Assembly: GCF_002794255.1 (NCBI RefSeq)
Contig: NZ_PGGW01000040.1
Coordinates: forward strand, 148,954 to 212,953
Direction: 5' to 3'
From: Streptomyces carminius
GTDB taxonomy: Bacteria > Actinomycetota > Actinomycetes > Streptomycetales > Streptomycetaceae
Length of the DNA stretch: 64,000 bases
The notes beneath the pieces were generated by a model that saw nothing but the letters and a program-made list of their open reading frames with translations, was not told the origin of the DNA and made no database searches. Shown here piece after piece: positions 50,782 to 60,076 of this stretch; position 1 is the first letter of the stretch, and each line of letters begins with the position of its first letter. The translations under genes and the position numbers were made by a program.

Positions 50782-51402
50782 TCAGGACTCCTTGACCGCG
50801 ATGGTCTCCACCGTGTTCGCCACGTGCTCGAAGGCGTCGGCCGCCTCCTCCAGTACGTCCACGATCTGCTTGAGCTTCAGCACCTCGATGGCGTCGTACT
50901 TGCCGTTGAACAGATGGGCCAGCAGCTTGCGGTGGATCTGGTCGGCCTGGTTCTCCAGCCGGTTGACCTCGATCCAGTACTCGGTGAGGTTGGTCATCGT
51001 CCGCAGGTTCGGCATCGCCTCGGCGGTCAGCTCGGCGGCCCTGGCCAGGACCTCGATCTGCTGGTCGACCCCGCGCGGCAGTTCGTCGACCTGGTAGAGG
51101 ACGACCAGGTCGACGGCCTCCTCCATGAAGTCCATGATGTCGTCGAGCGACGACGCGAGCCGGTAGATGTCCTCGCGGTCGAACGGCGTGATGAACGAGG
51201 AGTTCAGCTGGTGGAAGATCGCGTGGGTGGCGTCGTCGCCGGCGTGCTCGGCCGCACGCATGCGCTCCGAGATCTCGGCCCGTGCCGCGGGGTCCGCCCC
51301 GAGCATCTCCATGAGGAGCTTCGAACCGGTGACGATGTTGTCCGCGGACGCGGCGAACATGTCGTAGAAGCTCGTCTCCCTGGGGGTCAGACGAAAGCGC
51401 AC
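50782..51402 (-). CDS. DUF47/PhoU-like Pit accessory protein
   Basis: 206 residues from ATG 51402. An all-helical PhoU-like bundle: FRLTPRETSFYDMFAASADN, EHAGDDATHAIFHQLNSSFI, TPFDREDIYRLASSLDDIMD carry the acidic metal-binding clusters. DUF47 proteins pair with Pit transporters and are thought to regulate them; the gene lies 5 bases before the pit start, so one operon. No obvious PHO box upstream of it. Confidence 0.93.
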   Translation of the reverse strand: MRFRLTPRETSFYDMFAASADNIVTGSKLLMEMLGADPAARAEISERMRAAEHAGDDATHAIFHQLNSSFITPFDREDIYRLASSLDDIMDFMEEAVDLVVLYQVDELPRGVDQQIEVLARAAELTAEAMPNLRTMTNLTEYWIEVNRLENQADQIHRKLLAHLFNGKYDAIEVLKLKQIVDVLEEAADAFEHVANTVETIAVKES

Positions 51403-51560
51403 TGGGATTCCTCGGGGTGCATGGTTGTCGGTCTCGATGATGCAAGGGGCATCAACCAGTCACAGCGGACCGGCGTCCTTCAGTGTTACCCATCGAGGCG
51501 CGCCCCTAGCACCCGGGATCCGCCGCGAAGATCCCTCCGGAAAGGGGGATTCGGTACAAT

Positions 51561-51577
51561 ATACCCAGCGGGGGTAT
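51561..51577. promoter_or_regulatory. CsoR operator
   Basis: ATACCC (51561-51566), AGCGG, GGGTAT (51572-51577) is a dyad of the copper-sensor type (ATACCC...GGGTAT around a G/C core), 29 bases before the csoR start. The TACAAT next to it (51555-51560) could be the -10 element, so binding would block it. Confidence 0.75.
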
Positions 51578-51605
51578 TCCCCCGCACCGCTCACGGGAGG
51601 ACCGT

Positions 51606-51926
51606 ATGACGACCGCCGAGACCCGTCCCGAGACCGTCCACGGTCCGCACGGCTACGCCAAGGAGAAGGAGGCCCACCTCAAGCGGCTGCGCCGGATCGA
51701 GGGGCAGATCCGCGGTCTGCAGCGCATGGTCGAGGAGGACGTCTACTGCATCGACATACTCACCCAGGTCTCGGCCTCCACCAAGGCCCTGCAGTCGTTC
51801 GCCCTCCAACTGCTGGAGGAGCACCTGCGCCACTGCGTGGCCCACGCCGCGGCCGAGGGCGGCGAGGGGATCGACGCCAAGGTGGAGGAGGCCACGGCCG
51901 CCATCGCCCGGCTGCTGCGCACCTGA
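51606..51926 (+). CDS. csoR: CsoR copper-sensing repressor
   Basis: 106 residues from ATG 51606 (GGGAGGA upstream). Four-helix CsoR/RcnR fold with HLKRLRRIEGQIRGLQRMVE. The Cu(I) ligands are C48, H73 and C77, with the spacings of mycobacterial CsoR (25 and 4 residues), which supports copper rather than nickel or persulfide sensing. Copper binding releases the protein from its operator. The copper-exporting ATPase it should control is not in this window. Confidence 0.93.
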   Translation: MTTAETRPETVHGPHGYAKEKEAHLKRLRRIEGQIRGLQRMVEEDVYCIDILTQVSASTKALQSFALQLLEEHLRHCVAHAAAEGGEGIDAKVEEATAAIARLLRT

Positions 51927-51997
51927 CCGCGCGCGGCGCGCGCGGTCCGGCGGGGGAGACGCGGGCCGGTGCGGGCCACGCGGGCCGGTACCGGCCG

Positions 51998-52195
51998 TCA
52001 CACGGCCGGACGGGCCTTCTCGCGGGCGCCCCGGCCCGCCGGGTCGGATCCGACCCGGAGCACCTCGTCGATGCGCGCGGAACTGAGCCGGTCCTCGGCC
52101 GCGGCCGAGGCGGCGATCATCAGCTCGCCGTAGAGCTCGATCTCGGCGAGGGCCACGTGGTCCTGGACCAGGGGACCGCCGATCTTCCCGGACAC
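51998..52195 (-). CDS. small conserved Streptomyces protein (65 aa)
   Basis: Start at GTG 52195, the third of three nearby GTG codons (52204, 52201, 52195), because AGGAGG is 7 bases before it. The product (SGKIGGPLVQDHVALAEIEL...) is mostly helical with an EDRLSSARIDEVLRV end. No membrane segment or cysteine. Regions of this sequence look familiar from streptomycete genomes, always as an unnamed short protein. Cytoplasmic. Confidence 0.65.
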   Translation of the reverse strand: MSGKIGGPLVQDHVALAEIELYGELMIAASAAAEDRLSSARIDEVLRVGSDPAGRGAREKARPAV

Positions 52196-52345
52196 CCGCA
52201 CCACCTCCTCACAGCTCCCCTCTCACGCGTCCGCTCTCCAGGGTAGGAAGGAGCGCGCCTTCCGGGCATGGCACGTCCGGGCCATTTAACGCCACCGTCA
52301 TCGGCTACGGCTCCGGTGCCGGCCCGGCCCGCCGGCGTACCGCGG

Positions 52346-53260
52346 CTACGGCGCGGCGATCCGGCCGGTGTGGATGTCCCCCGGCCCGGGCAGGGCGATC
52401 TCCACCGGCACCCCGAACCCGTACAGCGTCGTCGTCGACACCACCGAGACCTCCTGCCGGACCGCTCCGCCCGCTCCGCCCGAGCCGCCCGGACCGCCCG
52501 CCGCGGACGGGAGGGCGAAGTGCTGCCGGATCTTCCGCAGCCGTCCCCGACCGTCGACGTACGCATCGAAGGGCACCGTACGGCGGGAGAGCCCCGCCAC
52601 GGCCGCGGCCAGCCGGCCCCGCCAGGGCGGCCGCGCCGCCCTGGCCGCCGCCGCGAGGTCCACGGTGCCGCGGTAGTGCCGCACCGTCTCCCCGTGCAGC
52701 CGCTCCTCGCCCCGGAACGAGACCGACCTCGCACCGCGCAGCAGCTCGGCGGCGGTGATCGGGTCGGTGGCGCCGCCCGTGACCAGGTTCCCGTCGGGCA
52801 GCGTGGCGGCGTCCACCCGCACCCACTTGCCGGCGGGAACCCCGGCGCCCCGGTTCCTCAGGTAGAGGGCCCCTGGCGTGACCAGGGCCACGATCGGCCG
52901 GCGCCGGTCCGCCCCGGTGGCGGGCACCGCCGGGGCGGCCGGCGGCACCACCCGCAGCAGCCCGGTCCGCGTCCCGTAGTCGAAGGCGCCCGTGCCCCGG
53001 ATGACGACGCGGGTGCCTCCGCTGTCCGTCTCCACCCGGGTGTGCGCCCGGGAGGTGCCCGATCTCGCCAGCACCCCGGCGGCCTCCCGTACGGCGGCCC
53101 GCGCCTCGGCCGCGGCCGGCTCGCCGGCGGCCGCGCCGACGGCGGCGTCCGGTGCGGAGCACCCGGTGGTGGCCGGTGTCGCCAGTACCGCCAGCACCGT
53201 CCCGGCGCAGAGCACGGCGGCCCCGACGGCCCCGCTCCTCCGGCCGCGCCGCGTCACCAT
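52346..53260 (-). CDS. putative LppX/LprAFG-type lipoprotein
   Basis: 304 residues from ATG 53260; a start 33 bases upstream is possible. A lipoprotein signal ends in ATTGC with Cys 34. The mature chain is beta-rich with repeated threonine/valine strands (SRAHTRVETDSGGTRVVIRG, VSFRGEERLHGETVRHYRGT, VPFDAYVDGRGRLRKIRQHF), the pattern of LppX/LprG-like proteins that hold lipids in a half-barrel. Lipid-anchored on the cell surface. Assignment by pattern only. Confidence 0.68.
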   Translation of the reverse strand: MVTRRGRRSGAVGAAVLCAGTVLAVLATPATTGCSAPDAAVGAAAGEPAAAEARAAVREAAGVLARSGTSRAHTRVETDSGGTRVVIRGTGAFDYGTRTGLLRVVPPAAPAVPATGADRRRPIVALVTPGALYLRNRGAGVPAGKWVRVDAATLPDGNLVTGGATDPITAAELLRGARSVSFRGEERLHGETVRHYRGTVDLAAAARAARPPWRGRLAAAVAGLSRRTVPFDAYVDGRGRLRKIRQHFALPSAAGGPGGSGGAGGAVRQEVSVVSTTTLYGFGVPVEIALPGPGDIHTGRIAAP

Positions 53261-53347
53261 CGTCTGCCGACCCCCAGGACCGCGTCTCACCACTCGATCC
53301 GTTCAACGACGCCCACCATCAGCCGTCACGGCCGGTACCGTGGCCGG

Positions 53348-53542
53348 GTGCAGTGGGAGGACACCTGGGGGGACGGCGGGGAGGGCTCCGCGGAGCGGCC
53401 GGCAGCGCCGGAGCCGCACCGCACCTCCACCACGGAGACGGGCCCGTTCTGCAACGCGGTCTGCAGTTGCGGCTGGCGGGGCCCCGCCCGGCGCGCCCGG
53501 GGGCGGGCCCGCGCGGACGCGGCCGCCCACACGGAGGGCTGA
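53348..53542 (+). CDS. small cysteine-containing protein (64 aa)
   Basis: From GTG 53348 with no visible ribosome-binding site. The conserved core is TGPFCNAVCSCGWRGPARRA, three cysteines in C-x3-C-x-C followed by an Arg/Ala-rich helix ending in His. Short proteins with this FC..VCSCGWRG core recur in Streptomyces; role unknown, possibly metal-binding. Divergent from the lipoprotein gene. Confidence 0.6.
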   Translation: MQWEDTWGDGGEGSAERPAAPEPHRTSTTETGPFCNAVCSCGWRGPARRARGRARADAAAHTEG

Positions 53543-53659
53543 CCGGGCCCGCGGGCGGCGCGGTCCGGGAACGGCCCGGGCCCCGGCCGGGAACGCCGAC
53601 CGGGGCCCGGGAAAGGGCAGGGAGGGGACGGGTGGGGCCGGGAGGACCGGGGGCGGCTG

Positions 53660-54322
53660 TCAGGCCGCCAGGCCGCGGTCGTACTCCCGCTGTTCCGCCG
53701 CCGCGTCCTGCGCGGCCACCTCCGGAGTCCGCACCAGCACTCCGGCCCGGGAGGCGGCCACCGCGCGCAGCAGCGGGGTCAGCAGCGCCAGCGCCACGGG
53801 GGCCAGCAGCAGCGTCACGGCCGTGCCCAGTGCCAGCCCGCCGATCACGTCGGTGGGGTAGTGCACCCCCATGTAGATCCGGCAGAAACCCGCGAACACC
53901 GCCACCAGGATGCCGAGGGTCCCCAGCTTCCGGTTCACCATGAAGATGCCGACGGCGAGCGCCATCGCCAGGGTCGCGTGGTCGCTGACGAACGAGAAGT
54001 CGGTCTTGCCGGCCACCAGCACCTCGAGCCCGTCATGGGTCAGGAAGGGTCTGGGGCGCTCCACGAAGCCCCGGATCGGCACGTTCACCAGCAACGCCAC
54101 CCCGGCGGCCACCGGCGCCCAGACCAGCCCGGCCACCGACGCCACCGCGTCCGGCCGGCGCCGCGCCGTCCACCAGGCCCACAGGCCGAGCACCATCAGC
54201 GCCACGACGGTGCCGTACTCGCCGACGTACTCCATCAGGTGGTCGGCCCAACCGGGGGCCTCCCTGGCCAATCCGTTGATGTCGTAGAGCAGCCCGACGT
54301 CAGGATTGTCCCATTCGTCCAT
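53660..54322 (-). CDS. PAP2-family membrane phosphatase
   Basis: 220 residues from ATG 54322 (GAAGGG upstream). Five or six hydrophobic segments. The three phosphatase motifs: RP at 89-90 (FVERPRP), SDH at 113-115, and R148 with H154 in CRIYMGVHYPTD; the usual Ser before the third Arg is Cys here. The first motif lacks a clear Lys. Such enzymes dephosphorylate lipid phosphates such as undecaprenyl pyrophosphate or phosphatidate outside the membrane. Confidence 0.88.
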   Translation of the reverse strand: MDEWDNPDVGLLYDINGLAREAPGWADHLMEYVGEYGTVVALMVLGLWAWWTARRRPDAVASVAGLVWAPVAAGVALLVNVPIRGFVERPRPFLTHDGLEVLVAGKTDFSFVSDHATLAMALAVGIFMVNRKLGTLGILVAVFAGFCRIYMGVHYPTDVIGGLALGTAVTLLLAPVALALLTPLLRAVAASRAGVLVRTPEVAAQDAAAEQREYDRGLAA

Positions 54323-54497
54323 CCGATGCTGCCCTTCACTCGTCGCTGCCGACCCCCGTGGTAGCGGAATGCCCTGTCCGGACAGGACAACGCCCTGTCC
54401 GGGCCGCACGTTCCAACCTCCACCGAACGGCCACCCGGGCGTTATCGGAGGGTGATCCGTCCGCCGGTCCGGGACCGGCTCCGTCCCGGCGCCCGCC

Positions 54498-55466
54498 TCA
54501 GGCCGTCGGCCTGGTAGCCCCGAAGTAGTCGGGGCTGTCGATCGGGTCGAAACGGATCGTGGCCCCGGTGTACGGCGCGTCGATCATATAGCCACCGCCC
54601 ACGTAGATCCCCACATGGTGGATCGACCTCGAGTCGTTCAGATCATGGGCGAAGAACACCAGGTCGCCGGGGAGCAGTTCGTTCCGCTTCGGGTGCGGGC
54701 CGGTGTTCCACTGGTCGTTGGCGACACGCGGCAGCTCGATCCCCACACTCGCGTACGCCGCCTTCGTCAGCCCCGAGCAGTCGAACCGCCCGCCGTCCTC
54801 CGGCGTTCCGTCACCACCCCACAGGTACGGGGTCCCGAGCTTCTTCTGCGCGAAGTCGATCGCGCCGGCCGCCTGCTTCGTCGGGGACAGCCGCCCGGCG
54901 GGCGCGGCGAAGCTCTTCTCCATCTTCCGGATGACCTGTACGTAGTTCCGCGTCTCCCGGTAGGGGGGCACACCGTCGTACTTGACCACCGCATACGGGC
55001 CAGCGTTGTAGGCGGCCAGCATGTTGTCCGTCGGATCGCCGGGTACGCCCCTGAGCTGTTCCGCCAGCGCGCAGTCGTACTTCGCCGCCGCGGGGATCGC
55101 GTCCGCGGGGTCCCACACGTCCCGGTCCCCGTCGCCGTCCCCGTCGACGCCGTGCGTCGCCCAGGTGCCCGGGATGAACTGGGCTATGCCCTGGGCCGCG
55201 GCGGGGCTTTGCGCACCGGGGTTCCAGCCGCTCTCCTGGAAGAGCTGGGCCGCCAACAGCGCCGGGTTGAGCTCCGGGCACTCGTTGCCCCACCGCGCCA
55301 CCAGGGGCGCGTACGCCGCCGGCACCGCGTTCTTCGCCAGTGCGACGGTCCCCCCGCGGCCGCCGAAGAGGCTGGAAGCGGCGCTGTACGTACCGACGAC
55401 GAGCAGCGCCATGAAGCACATGACGAGTCCGAAGCCGACCCCGACGGCCACCCACGCCTTCCGCAT
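54498..55466 (-). CDS. bifunctional lytic transglycosylase / NlpC-P60 hydrolase
   Basis: 322 residues from ATG 55466. Membrane anchor at about 5-29. The SLT domain (about 50-185) has E78 in LFQESGWN, then AQGIAQFIPGTW and AAYNAGP; the NlpC/P60 domain (about 195-322) has C230 in FDCSGLTKAAY and His in HHVGIYVGGGYM. This pairing is that of VirB1-like/CwlT enzymes that open peptidoglycan for Gram-positive conjugation machines. Divergent, 109 bases away, from the membrane cluster it probably serves; in S. coelicolor the equivalent gene lies beside cmd genes. Confidence 0.92.
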   Translation of the reverse strand: MRKAWVAVGVGFGLVMCFMALLVVGTYSAASSLFGGRGGTVALAKNAVPAAYAPLVARWGNECPELNPALLAAQLFQESGWNPGAQSPAAAQGIAQFIPGTWATHGVDGDGDGDRDVWDPADAIPAAAKYDCALAEQLRGVPGDPTDNMLAAYNAGPYAVVKYDGVPPYRETRNYVQVIRKMEKSFAAPAGRLSPTKQAAGAIDFAQKKLGTPYLWGGDGTPEDGGRFDCSGLTKAAYASVGIELPRVANDQWNTGPHPKRNELLPGDLVFFAHDLNDSRSIHHVGIYVGGGYMIDAPYTGATIRFDPIDSPDYFGATRPTA

Positions 55467-55575
55467 CCCTCAACCCTCCCTCACCGGAACCCGGTTCACT
55501 GCCGATTCGACCGCGACCGTGTCAGAATCCATAGGGAAGCGTCTTCCAACAACCCACCGGGGCGGTGAACACATC

Positions 55576-55884
55576 ATGTTTTATGCGGCCGACAAGGGCG
55601 ACATCAACACCATCATCGGCGGAATCGCCCCCGACTGGGGCCCGTTCGGATCCCTGGGCAACGAGGCCCGGGTGATGATCGAGGTCGTGATGGCCGTGGC
55701 CATCCTCCTCTGCCTGGGCATCGCCATCTGGGGCGCCGCCAAGCAGCGCATCGGCGCCACGGCGCTGCGCGACACCTTCAGCGCGGAGCAGGGCAAGGGC
55801 CTGATCGTGGCCGGACTGACCGGCGTCTTCATCATCGGATCGCTCGGCACGGTCTTCACGATCGTCTACGGAATGGCCGTGTAG
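55576..55884 (+). CDS. cmdF: VirB2-like small membrane protein (CmdF position)
   Basis: 102 residues from ATG 55576 (GGGGCGG upstream). Two hydrophobic segments (about 33-55 and 77-100) separated by a loop containing AAKQRIGATALRDTFSAEQG, as in pilin-like VirB2/TrbC proteins. No signal peptidase site is obvious. The symbol follows recalled gene order of the S. coelicolor cmdABCDEF cluster (SCO4126-4131), which affects sporulation and actinorhodin; it is not verified here. A 482-base gap follows. Confidence 0.7.
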   Translation: MFYAADKGDINTIIGGIAPDWGPFGSLGNEARVMIEVVMAVAILLCLGIAIWGAAKQRIGATALRDTFSAEQGKGLIVAGLTGVFIIGSLGTVFTIVYGMAV

Positions 55885-56366
55885 CGCCGCCCCGCCCCGT
55901 CCCCCTCCTCCGGCCCTCCCCCGACCACGGTCCTCCCGAACTCCCGCCCCGGCTCCCGGTCCGCCTGCCCGGCAGGGCAGTACCGCGTGCCCGCGGGGCC
56001 AGGAGCCCGGGCCGTGCCCGGTCGGCGGCGGACCGGACGACCTCATGTGAGACCTGCCACGCCACCGTGGCAGGCGCGACGGTGCACGCGGCCGCCGAGG
56101 CGGCCCGGGCGCCCCGCCGTGCCCCCGTACGGCCGCCACCGCCCACACCGGAAGAAGACCCCCAGCCATGCACCAGTCCACGGCCCGCCCCTCCCGGGCC
56201 CCGGCGTACGCCCTCCGCACCGCCACCGGCACCGCGAACGCGCCGGTCACCGTGCGGAGGCGATCCCGTACGCACGGACCCCACAACCGCCGGGGCGGCG
56301 TTACCGTCGTGGAGGGAGCGGCACGCCAACCGGGCGGCGACCGGGCGACCGAGAGGGCATACGGCG
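55885..56366 (+). other. 482-base gap between cmdF-like and cmdE-like genes
   Basis: No reading frame with a ribosome-binding site and natural codon pattern is visible. CCTGCCAC (56053-56060) pairs with GTGGCAGG (56067-56074) around a GCCACC loop, possibly an attenuator that separates the abundant pilin-like gene from the rest, and there may be a second promoter before 56367. Confidence 0.5.
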
Positions 56367-57215
56367 ATGAGCATCGGCGGTGACGGCGGGTACGGCGACG
56401 AGCGGCGTCCCGGCCCCGGGGCGGGCGGCCGCGTCCGCACGCGTACCCGCCTCCCCGAGGAAGACGTCGTCGACGCCTACGACGATCCCCGGCGGCAGCC
56501 GGTCCGGGTGGGCCGCAGCATGCTGACCGTGGTAGGCGTCGTCGCCCTGCTGATAGCCGCACTGGCCATCGCCACCAGGGGCGGTGACGGCCCGTCGGAC
56601 GGCCGCCGGGACGACGGGCGCGCAGCACCGCCCACCGCCCCCACCGGCGAACGCCCCGTCGGCACCCGGGTGGGCGGCATCCCCGCCGGCTTCCCCGAGA
56701 CCGAGCAGGGCGCGCAGAGCGCCGCGGCCAACTACGCGGTGGCGCTGGGCGGAACGGGCATGTTCAACACCGCGGAACGGCACCGGATCGTCGACAACCT
56801 CTACACCCCCGAGGCCGCCGCCCGGCTGAAGGAGCGCCAGGACGAGGCCTACTCCCCGGACTTCCTCAAACGGCTGGGCCTCACCCCGCAGGGCGAGGCC
56901 CCCGCGGGCATGACCTTCGTCTCACGCGCCATCCCGGTGGGCACCAGGGTGGCGGAGTACGCGGACGGCGGCGCCACCGTCGAGGTCTGGTACACGAGCC
57001 TCATCGGCATGGCGGGCGAGGACTCCACCGTCCCCGTCACCACGGCCTGGAAGACCTGGACCTTCGAACTGCGCTGGACCGGCTCCGACTGGAAGATCAC
57101 CGGCGACTCCCAGCAGGACGGACCCGCCCCCGTGCCGGGGGACGACCGGGCCGCCAGCGCCGAGGACATCAGCAAGGCCGTCGAGGAGTACGGAGGGTTC
57201 ACCTATGCGCGCTGA
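56367..57215 (+). CDS. cmdE: VirB8/TcpC-like single-pass membrane protein (CmdE position)
   Basis: 282 residues from ATG 56367. Disordered cytoplasmic N-terminus, one membrane segment at about 52-69, a Pro/Gly linker, then an external NTF2-like domain (about 105-265: AANYAVALGGTGMF, VEVWYTSLIGMAG, WKTWTFELRWTGSDWKITGD). This is the layout of VirB8/TcpC scaffold proteins of conjugation machines. The next gene starts 11 bases before its stop. Symbol by gene order. Confidence 0.7.
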   Translation: MSIGGDGGYGDERRPGPGAGGRVRTRTRLPEEDVVDAYDDPRRQPVRVGRSMLTVVGVVALLIAALAIATRGGDGPSDGRRDDGRAAPPTAPTGERPVGTRVGGIPAGFPETEQGAQSAAANYAVALGGTGMFNTAERHRIVDNLYTPEAAARLKERQDEAYSPDFLKRLGLTPQGEAPAGMTFVSRAIPVGTRVAEYADGGATVEVWYTSLIGMAGEDSTVPVTTAWKTWTFELRWTGSDWKITGDSQQDGPAPVPGDDRAASAEDISKAVEEYGGFTYAR

Positions 57216-58515
57216 CCGCCGCCGCCGCGCCCTGTCGCTCGCCGCGCTCCTCGCGGGGGTGCAGGCAGGCGGGCTCTGGCTGGCCGCCCGCGCGACCGCG
57301 GACCCGACACCGTCGCCGCCGGGTGACGAGCCGAGCGAGGATCCGTGCGCGGAGATCGGCGGCGCCGCGCGGGAGTACTGCGAGGGCGAGGGCGGCGGCT
57401 CCGGCGGCGGTGGCACCAACGAACCCCTGTCCACCACCCTGGACCCCCTGGCCTCCCTCGCCCGGGGCTGCGCAGACGCCGCCGCCTGGATCGTCACCAA
57501 GCTCTCCGAGGCGGTCTCCGCCACCGCCACCGTCGACTTCACCAACCCGGCCTTCCTGCGCCAGTACGCCGTCGTCTTCGCCGCCTCGACGATCCTCACC
57601 CTGGTCCTGTGGCTGCTGGCCGTCGCCAAGCGCGCCATCCGCGGCATCCCGCTCACCGAGGCCCTCACCGAGGCCATCGGCTTCCTGTGGCTGACGGTGC
57701 TGGCCTCCGCCTTCACCCCGCTGCTCCTCTACACCCTGGTCACCGCGACCGACGCCGTCACCGACGCGATCGCCGCCGGCACCGGCGCCGACAACGACGC
57801 CTTCTTCGGCGCCTTCTCCGAGGCGCTCAAGAAGGGCGACGACATCGGCGGCGGACCGATCATGCTGATCGTCGTCTCCCTGGTCTCCGTCCTCGCCGCC
57901 GGCGTGCTGTGGCTGGAGCTCGTCATCCGCGCCGCCCTGCTGTACGTCGGCGCCCTGCTGGGGACGGTCGTCTACGCCGGGCTCGTCGACAAGAACATGT
58001 GGGGCCACGTACGCCGCTGGGCGGGCATCATGATCGCGGTGATCCTCGTCAAACCGGTCGTCGTGATCGTCCTCGGCCTGGCCGGGGCGCTGGCCGGCGA
58101 CGAGGGCCCCGACTCCTTCTCCGCGATCGTCTCCGGACTGGCGATCATCCTGCTCGCCATCTTCGCCAGCGCGATGATCTACCGCTTCGTCCCCGGCTTC
58201 GGCGACGAGATCGTGCGCCAGCGCAACGCCAGCGCCGACCCGGCCTCCCGTACGGCCGCCGCCGTCGTCTCCTCCCCCGCCGCCATGCTCCGCCAGGGCA
58301 TCAACACCCACAGCGCACGCGGCGGCGCGGAGGGCGGCGGCGGCCCGTCCGGGGGCACGCCCAGACCCGCCAACCCCGTCTCCGGAGGCGTCGCCGCACA
58401 CGCCTCCCGCGGCACCCAGGCGCCCGCCTCCCAGCCCGCCCGGCCCGCAGCACCGCCCCCGCCCCGCGGCACAGGCGGCTCCACCAGCCCTCGTACCGGA
58501 GGTGATCGCGGGTGA
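57205..58515 (+). CDS. cmdD: VirB6/TrbL-like polytopic membrane protein (CmdD position)
   Basis: 436 residues from ATG 57205. A signal peptide (about 1-32), an acidic Gly-rich segment with two Cys, then about six membrane helices (from 116: QYAVVFAASTILTLVLWLLA, VRRWAGIMIAVILVKPVVVI, IVSGLAIILLAIFASAMIYR) and a disordered Pro/Ala/Gly cytoplasmic tail of about 95 residues. This fits TrbL/VirB6 channel proteins. Overlaps both neighbours, so translationally coupled. Confidence 0.75.
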   Translation: MRADRRRRALSLAALLAGVQAGGLWLAARATADPTPSPPGDEPSEDPCAEIGGAAREYCEGEGGGSGGGGTNEPLSTTLDPLASLARGCADAAAWIVTKLSEAVSATATVDFTNPAFLRQYAVVFAASTILTLVLWLLAVAKRAIRGIPLTEALTEAIGFLWLTVLASAFTPLLLYTLVTATDAVTDAIAAGTGADNDAFFGAFSEALKKGDDIGGGPIMLIVVSLVSVLAAGVLWLELVIRAALLYVGALLGTVVYAGLVDKNMWGHVRRWAGIMIAVILVKPVVVIVLGLAGALAGDEGPDSFSAIVSGLAIILLAIFASAMIYRFVPGFGDEIVRQRNASADPASRTAAAVVSSPAAMLRQGINTHSARGGAEGGGGPSGGTPRPANPVSGGVAAHASRGTQAPASQPARPAAPPPPRGTGGSTSPRTGGDRG

Positions 58516-60062
58516 CGACCCCGTCCCACACCGTCGCACCGCGCCGCACGTATCTGATCGGCCGCGCCCGTCCCAACGCCGTCGTCGGCAGGAACCGGGA
58601 GACGGGCGAGATCGCGCTGATCGTCGCGGGCGCCTTCCTGGGCATGATGAGCGGACTCCTCGTCCCCCAGCTGACCCTGCGCATCGTCATGCTGGTCGGC
58701 TTCCCGATGCTCGCGCTGGCCGCGGTGTACGTGCCCTACCGCGGGCGGACGTACTACAAGTGGTTCGAGATCAACCGCAGTTACCGCAGGCTGCTGCGGC
58801 ACGGCACCGCCTACCGCTCGACCGCCGCCGAGGCCGGCGTCCGGCTGGACGGCTCCGAGGTGGACATCCCGCCGCCCCCCGGGGTCGGCCGCGTCACCTG
58901 GCTGTCCGCGCCCTTCGGCCCCGACGAGATCGCCGTCCTGCTCCACGCCGACCGGCGCACCGTCACCGCCGCCATCGAGATCGAGGGACCGGGCGTGGGC
59001 CTGCGCGACAGCGAGGACCAGGAGGCCCTCGTCGACCGCTTCGGCACCCTGCTCAAGCACGTGGCCAACGGCGACGGCTTCGTCACCCGCCTCCAGATGC
59101 TCGCCCGCACCCTCCCCGCCGACCCCGACGCCCACGCCAAGGACGTCGCGCAGCGCGGCGACGAGCGGGCCGCTCCCTGGTTGAAGGACTCCTACGAGCA
59201 ACTGCTGTCGATGGTCTCCACCTCCAGCGAGCAGCACCGCGCCTACCTGGTGGCCTGCATGCACCACAGCCGCGACCTGGCCGCCGAGTCCGCCGCGATC
59301 GCCAAGGCCACCCGCTCGGCCACCGGCCGCCGGCTCACCCGCGACGAGGGCCTGGCCGTCGTCATAGCCCGCGAGCTCACCGACATCTGCGCCCGCCTCA
59401 CCGAGGCCGACATCCGGGTGCGGCAGCCGCTGGGCCAGGCCCGGATGTCGTCGCTGATCCACTCCATGTACGACCCGGACCACCCCATCGACCACATCCA
59501 GGCCATGACCCGGCGCAACGCCTGGCCCGCCGAGCTGGACGCGTCCGAGCCGACGTACCTGCAGGCCAAGACCCGCGAGTCGGCCACCCGCGCCCCCTGG
59601 TGCCACGCCACCGCCTGGGTCAAGGAGTGGCCGATGACCCCGGTCGGCGTCAACTTCCTGGCCCCGCTGCTGGTCCACACCCCGGACGTGATCCGCACCG
59701 TGGCCGTCTGCATGGACCTGGAACCGACCGAGGTCGCCATCGAGCGGATGCTGACGGAGAAGACCAACGACGCCGCCGAGGCCAGCCGCGCCGCGAAGAT
59801 GAACCGCACCGTGGACCCGCGCGACGTGGCCGCCCACAGCCGCATCGACCAGCGCGGCGAGGACCTGGCCTCCGGAGCGGCGGGCGTCAACCTCGTCGGC
59901 TACCTCACCGTCTCCTCCCGCAACCCCGACGCCCTGGCGCGTGACAAGCGCACGATCCGGGCATCGGCCGGAAAGAGCTACTTGAAGCTGGAGTGGTGCG
60001 ACCGCGAGCATCACCGCGCGTTCGTGAACACCCTGCCGTTCGCGACCGGCATCCGCCGCTGA
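58512..60062 (+). CDS. cmdC: PrgI + VirB4 N-terminal-domain protein, SCO6880 type (CmdC position)
   Basis: 516 residues from GTG 58512 (GTGA overlap). Two membrane helices at about 36-75 form a PrgI/VirB3-like part. The remaining 430 residues resemble the N-terminal domain of VirB4 (FGPDEIAVLLHADRRTVTAA, YLQAKTRESATRAPWCHATA, VNLVGYLTVSSRNPDALARD). No Walker motifs; the ATPase half is the next gene. So VirB4 is split into membrane-bound and ATPase subunits, as recalled for the SCO6880 family. Confidence 0.78.
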   Translation: MTTPSHTVAPRRTYLIGRARPNAVVGRNRETGEIALIVAGAFLGMMSGLLVPQLTLRIVMLVGFPMLALAAVYVPYRGRTYYKWFEINRSYRRLLRHGTAYRSTAAEAGVRLDGSEVDIPPPPGVGRVTWLSAPFGPDEIAVLLHADRRTVTAAIEIEGPGVGLRDSEDQEALVDRFGTLLKHVANGDGFVTRLQMLARTLPADPDAHAKDVAQRGDERAAPWLKDSYEQLLSMVSTSSEQHRAYLVACMHHSRDLAAESAAIAKATRSATGRRLTRDEGLAVVIARELTDICARLTEADIRVRQPLGQARMSSLIHSMYDPDHPIDHIQAMTRRNAWPAELDASEPTYLQAKTRESATRAPWCHATAWVKEWPMTPVGVNFLAPLLVHTPDVIRTVAVCMDLEPTEVAIERMLTEKTNDAAEASRAAKMNRTVDPRDVAAHSRIDQRGEDLASGAAGVNLVGYLTVSSRNPDALARDKRTIRASAGKSYLKLEWCDREHHRAFVNTLPFATGIRR

Positions 60063-60076
60063 GGAGGCGTGACCAC

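Noticed and set aside
56168..56383. Possible 71-residue gene in the cmdF-cmdE gap
   Set aside because: No ribosome-binding site, random-looking Arg/Ala/Thr composition, and overlap with the start of the VirB8-like gene.
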